From Chlamydiota bacterium (GTDB lineage Bacteria; Chlamydiota; Chlamydiia; Chlamydiales; Criblamydiaceae), in the NCBI GenBank assembly GCA_021772365.1, contig JAJFMC010000184.1:1-7792 (forward strand): DNA of 7,792 nt, read 5' to 3'. Position numbers and translations under genes: made by a program. The notes under the pieces were generated by a model. The model saw nothing but the letters and a program-made list of their open reading frames with translations, was not told where the DNA came from and made no database searches. How positions within the stretch are numbered: position 1 is the stretch's first letter; each line of letters begins with the position of its first letter. Shown piece by piece: positions 6,583-7,792 of the stretch.

Positions 6583-6676
6583 TGATTAAATTTTTCATTT
6601 CTTAATGTTGATTTAACTTTTTATTCATCATTCACGTCTATTGTTTATGCATTAAAACACTAAAAAAGAGAAAGAT
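6583..6676 (+). promoter_or_regulatory. AT-rich leader of the solute-binding protein gene
   Basis: Between the end of the long inverted repeat and the ATG at 6677 lies an AT-rich stretch that must hold this gene's promoter unless transcripts cross the repeat. The best hexamers visible are TTAACT (6614-6619) and TATTGT (6639-6644) with a 19-nt gap, which are poor matches. AAGAG (6666-6670), 6 nt before the ATG, is a plausible ribosome site. No riboswitch-like fold is recognised. Confidence 0.3.
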
Positions 6677-7792
6677 ATGAATAAGTTAAACAAATATATA
6701 CACCTTATAATTTTTACTTTAACGACGACTGTGACCTTCGCAAACGAACCGGCACAATTCGTTTACCAATCAGCAATCCATAGAATGTCCGAAGAGGCCA
6801 TCAGTAGCACAACATTCTACACACCGGCCGGTGCATTGCGTGGTGACCTGCATAGCGATGAACTAAAACGACAGAATACCATCATCATCGGCAACGGTGG
6901 TGCGGGGTATGTCGGGCTGATCAAGTTCCTCGCTGAAAAATACAACGAAGAGCAAAACGCAGAAAATCAAATCACTATCGGATGGAAATTTGCGGACTCG
7001 AACATGAACTTCAAGAGTATCAAGAAAGGAAAAGAGGGAGGCGAAGCATGCGATCTTTACATAACATATGAGCCTTTGATTGAGAAACAGCTTCAGGATC
7101 AGTCGTTATTAAAAGAAATTATCAGACTATTTAACGACGAATTTCCCATCGTCGGACCTTGTAAAAATCCGGCAAACCTCAGCAGACATGCCGACCCGAT
7201 CGATAACATCGGAAAAATCATTACCTACGCACTCGGCCTCGAAGATCGTGAGCAGAATGTCTATTACTCTAGATGGAACCACTCGGCAATGGGAGTCAAG
7301 GACCAGCATCTATGGTGTAAAGCTGTCGATCGACTAGCGAAAAAAATCATCAGTTTAGAATGTATCGATTGTGTCATCCCAAATGCCCAAAACGAACTTA
7401 AAACTGACATCCAAAAAGCACTAGATGATGAAATGACGCCTTACAAACAGATCAAAAATCGTATAGGGGATCTTATTCTCAAAGAATTTACCGACTACCA
7501 CGTCTACAAGGCTACTACAAGAGTATTTCCTTCCGGAGCGATCTCCGCGACGATGGAAGAGGGTTTGTATGGTATTACCGACGGAGCATTGATCTTGCAG
7601 CATAGCATTAAAGACTACAAAGGAGTAATCGATACCGATCTCAAAGCATGCAAAATTTTTAATCATGCCGACAAGGGGAGTGTTGAGCACGTACTAACGA
7701 ACCCTGCGCAGCTCCTTATCCCAACAACTTTTGACGAACTCCCCGAGCAATCGCCACAATACAAATTTCTAAAGTGGTTGAAATCGGAACAA
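6677..7792 (+). CDS. Secreted solute-binding protein, TupA-like (PBP superfamily), 3' end outside window
   Basis: A frame of 372 codons opens at ATG 6677 and stays open to the window edge. Residues 1-22 look like a Sec signal peptide: a KLNK start, the hydrophobic stretch IHLIIFTL, and TFA before Asn23. The mature part resembles tungstate/anion-binding TupA proteins: an early NTIIIGNGGAGYVGLIKFLAEKYN (67-90), ACDLYITYEPLIEK (124-137) where TupA has a D-V-L-L-V-H-D-P-type motif, FNDEFPIVGPCKNPANL (152-168) matching the family's N-D-F-x-I-V-G-P, YYSRWNHSAMGVKDQHLW (196-213) at the S-R-x-D-x-S-G-T position, and GLYGITDGALI (296-306) near the Y-T-L-T-D motif. It should bind a ligand in the periplasm and deliver it to an ABC permease, which is not in view. 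Key ligand residues of TupA are altered, so the substrate is open. It is longer than typical TupA (~270 aa). Confidence 0.75.
   Translation, partial: MNKLNKYIHLIIFTLTTTVTFANEPAQFVYQSAIHRMSEEAISSTTFYTPAGALRGDLHSDELKRQNTIIIGNGGAGYVGLIKFLAEKYNEEQNAENQITIGWKFADSNMNFKSIKKGKEGGEACDLYITYEPLIEKQLQDQSLLKEIIRLFNDEFPIVGPCKNPANLSRHADPIDNIGKIITYALGLEDREQNVYYSRWNHSAMGVKDQHLWCKAVDRLAKKIISLECIDCVIPNAQNELKTDIQKALDDEMTPYKQIKNRIGDLILKEFTDYHVYKATTRVFPSGAISATMEEGLYGITDGALILQHSIKDYKGVIDTDLKACKIFNHADKGSVEHVLTNPAQLLIPTTFDELPEQSPQYKFLKWLKSEQ

Noticed and set aside
7127..7690. Two - strand frames of 60 and 89 codons near the right end
   Set aside because: They lie antisense to the continuous 372-codon solute-binding frame, which has a signal peptide and family motifs.

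Overview
The window looks like bacterial, Gram-negative chromosome of moderate GC content. No rRNA, tRNA, CRISPR array or transposase is visible. A soluble class I-type HMG-CoA reductase, a MacB/LolCDE-type ABC exporter and a secreted solute-binding protein fit a Gram-negative bacterium. An amoeba-associated or intracellular lineage (for example Chlamydiales-like or Legionellales-like) is a guess from gene content and general feel, not something the sequence proves.

Layout. (1) Positions 3-185, + strand: the last 60 residues of a four-helix-bundle (23S rRNA IVP/S23 family) protein. It is followed at 184-228 by a compact G-rich repeat with dyad symmetry. (2) Positions 311-4908, - strand: a tightly packed three-gene operon, read right to left. 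It encodes an ABC ATPase (4216-4908), an FtsX/MacB-type permease that overlaps it by 4 nt (3011-4219), and, after a 12-nt gap, an 895-residue PEP-synthase/rifampin-phosphotransferase-like protein (311-2998). (3) Positions 4909-4988: a short divergent promoter region with striking symmetry. One palindromic -10 is shared by both strands, and the two -35 boxes lie in the arms of an inverted repeat. (4) Positions 4989-6257, + strand: HMG-CoA reductase. (5) Positions 6265-6582: a ~318-bp imperfect long inverted repeat with no coding capacity, probably a MITE-like element or a very large hairpin. (6) Positions 6677 to the window end, + strand: a secreted TupA-like (PBP superfamily) solute-binding protein, cut off by the window edge.

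How the genes may work together. The ATPase and permease should form an inner-membrane exporter or lipoprotein/lipid extractor. The third gene keeps both the ATP-grasp domain and the phosphohistidine swivel domain, so it is probably an active dikinase-type phosphotransferase on an unknown acceptor. Its translational packing with the exporter suggests one joint job, such as modification plus export. HMG-CoA reductase makes mevalonate, but no other mevalonate-pathway gene is in view. The most unusual DNA features are the long inverted repeat at 6265-6582 and the mirror-symmetric divergent promoter at 4925-4976.
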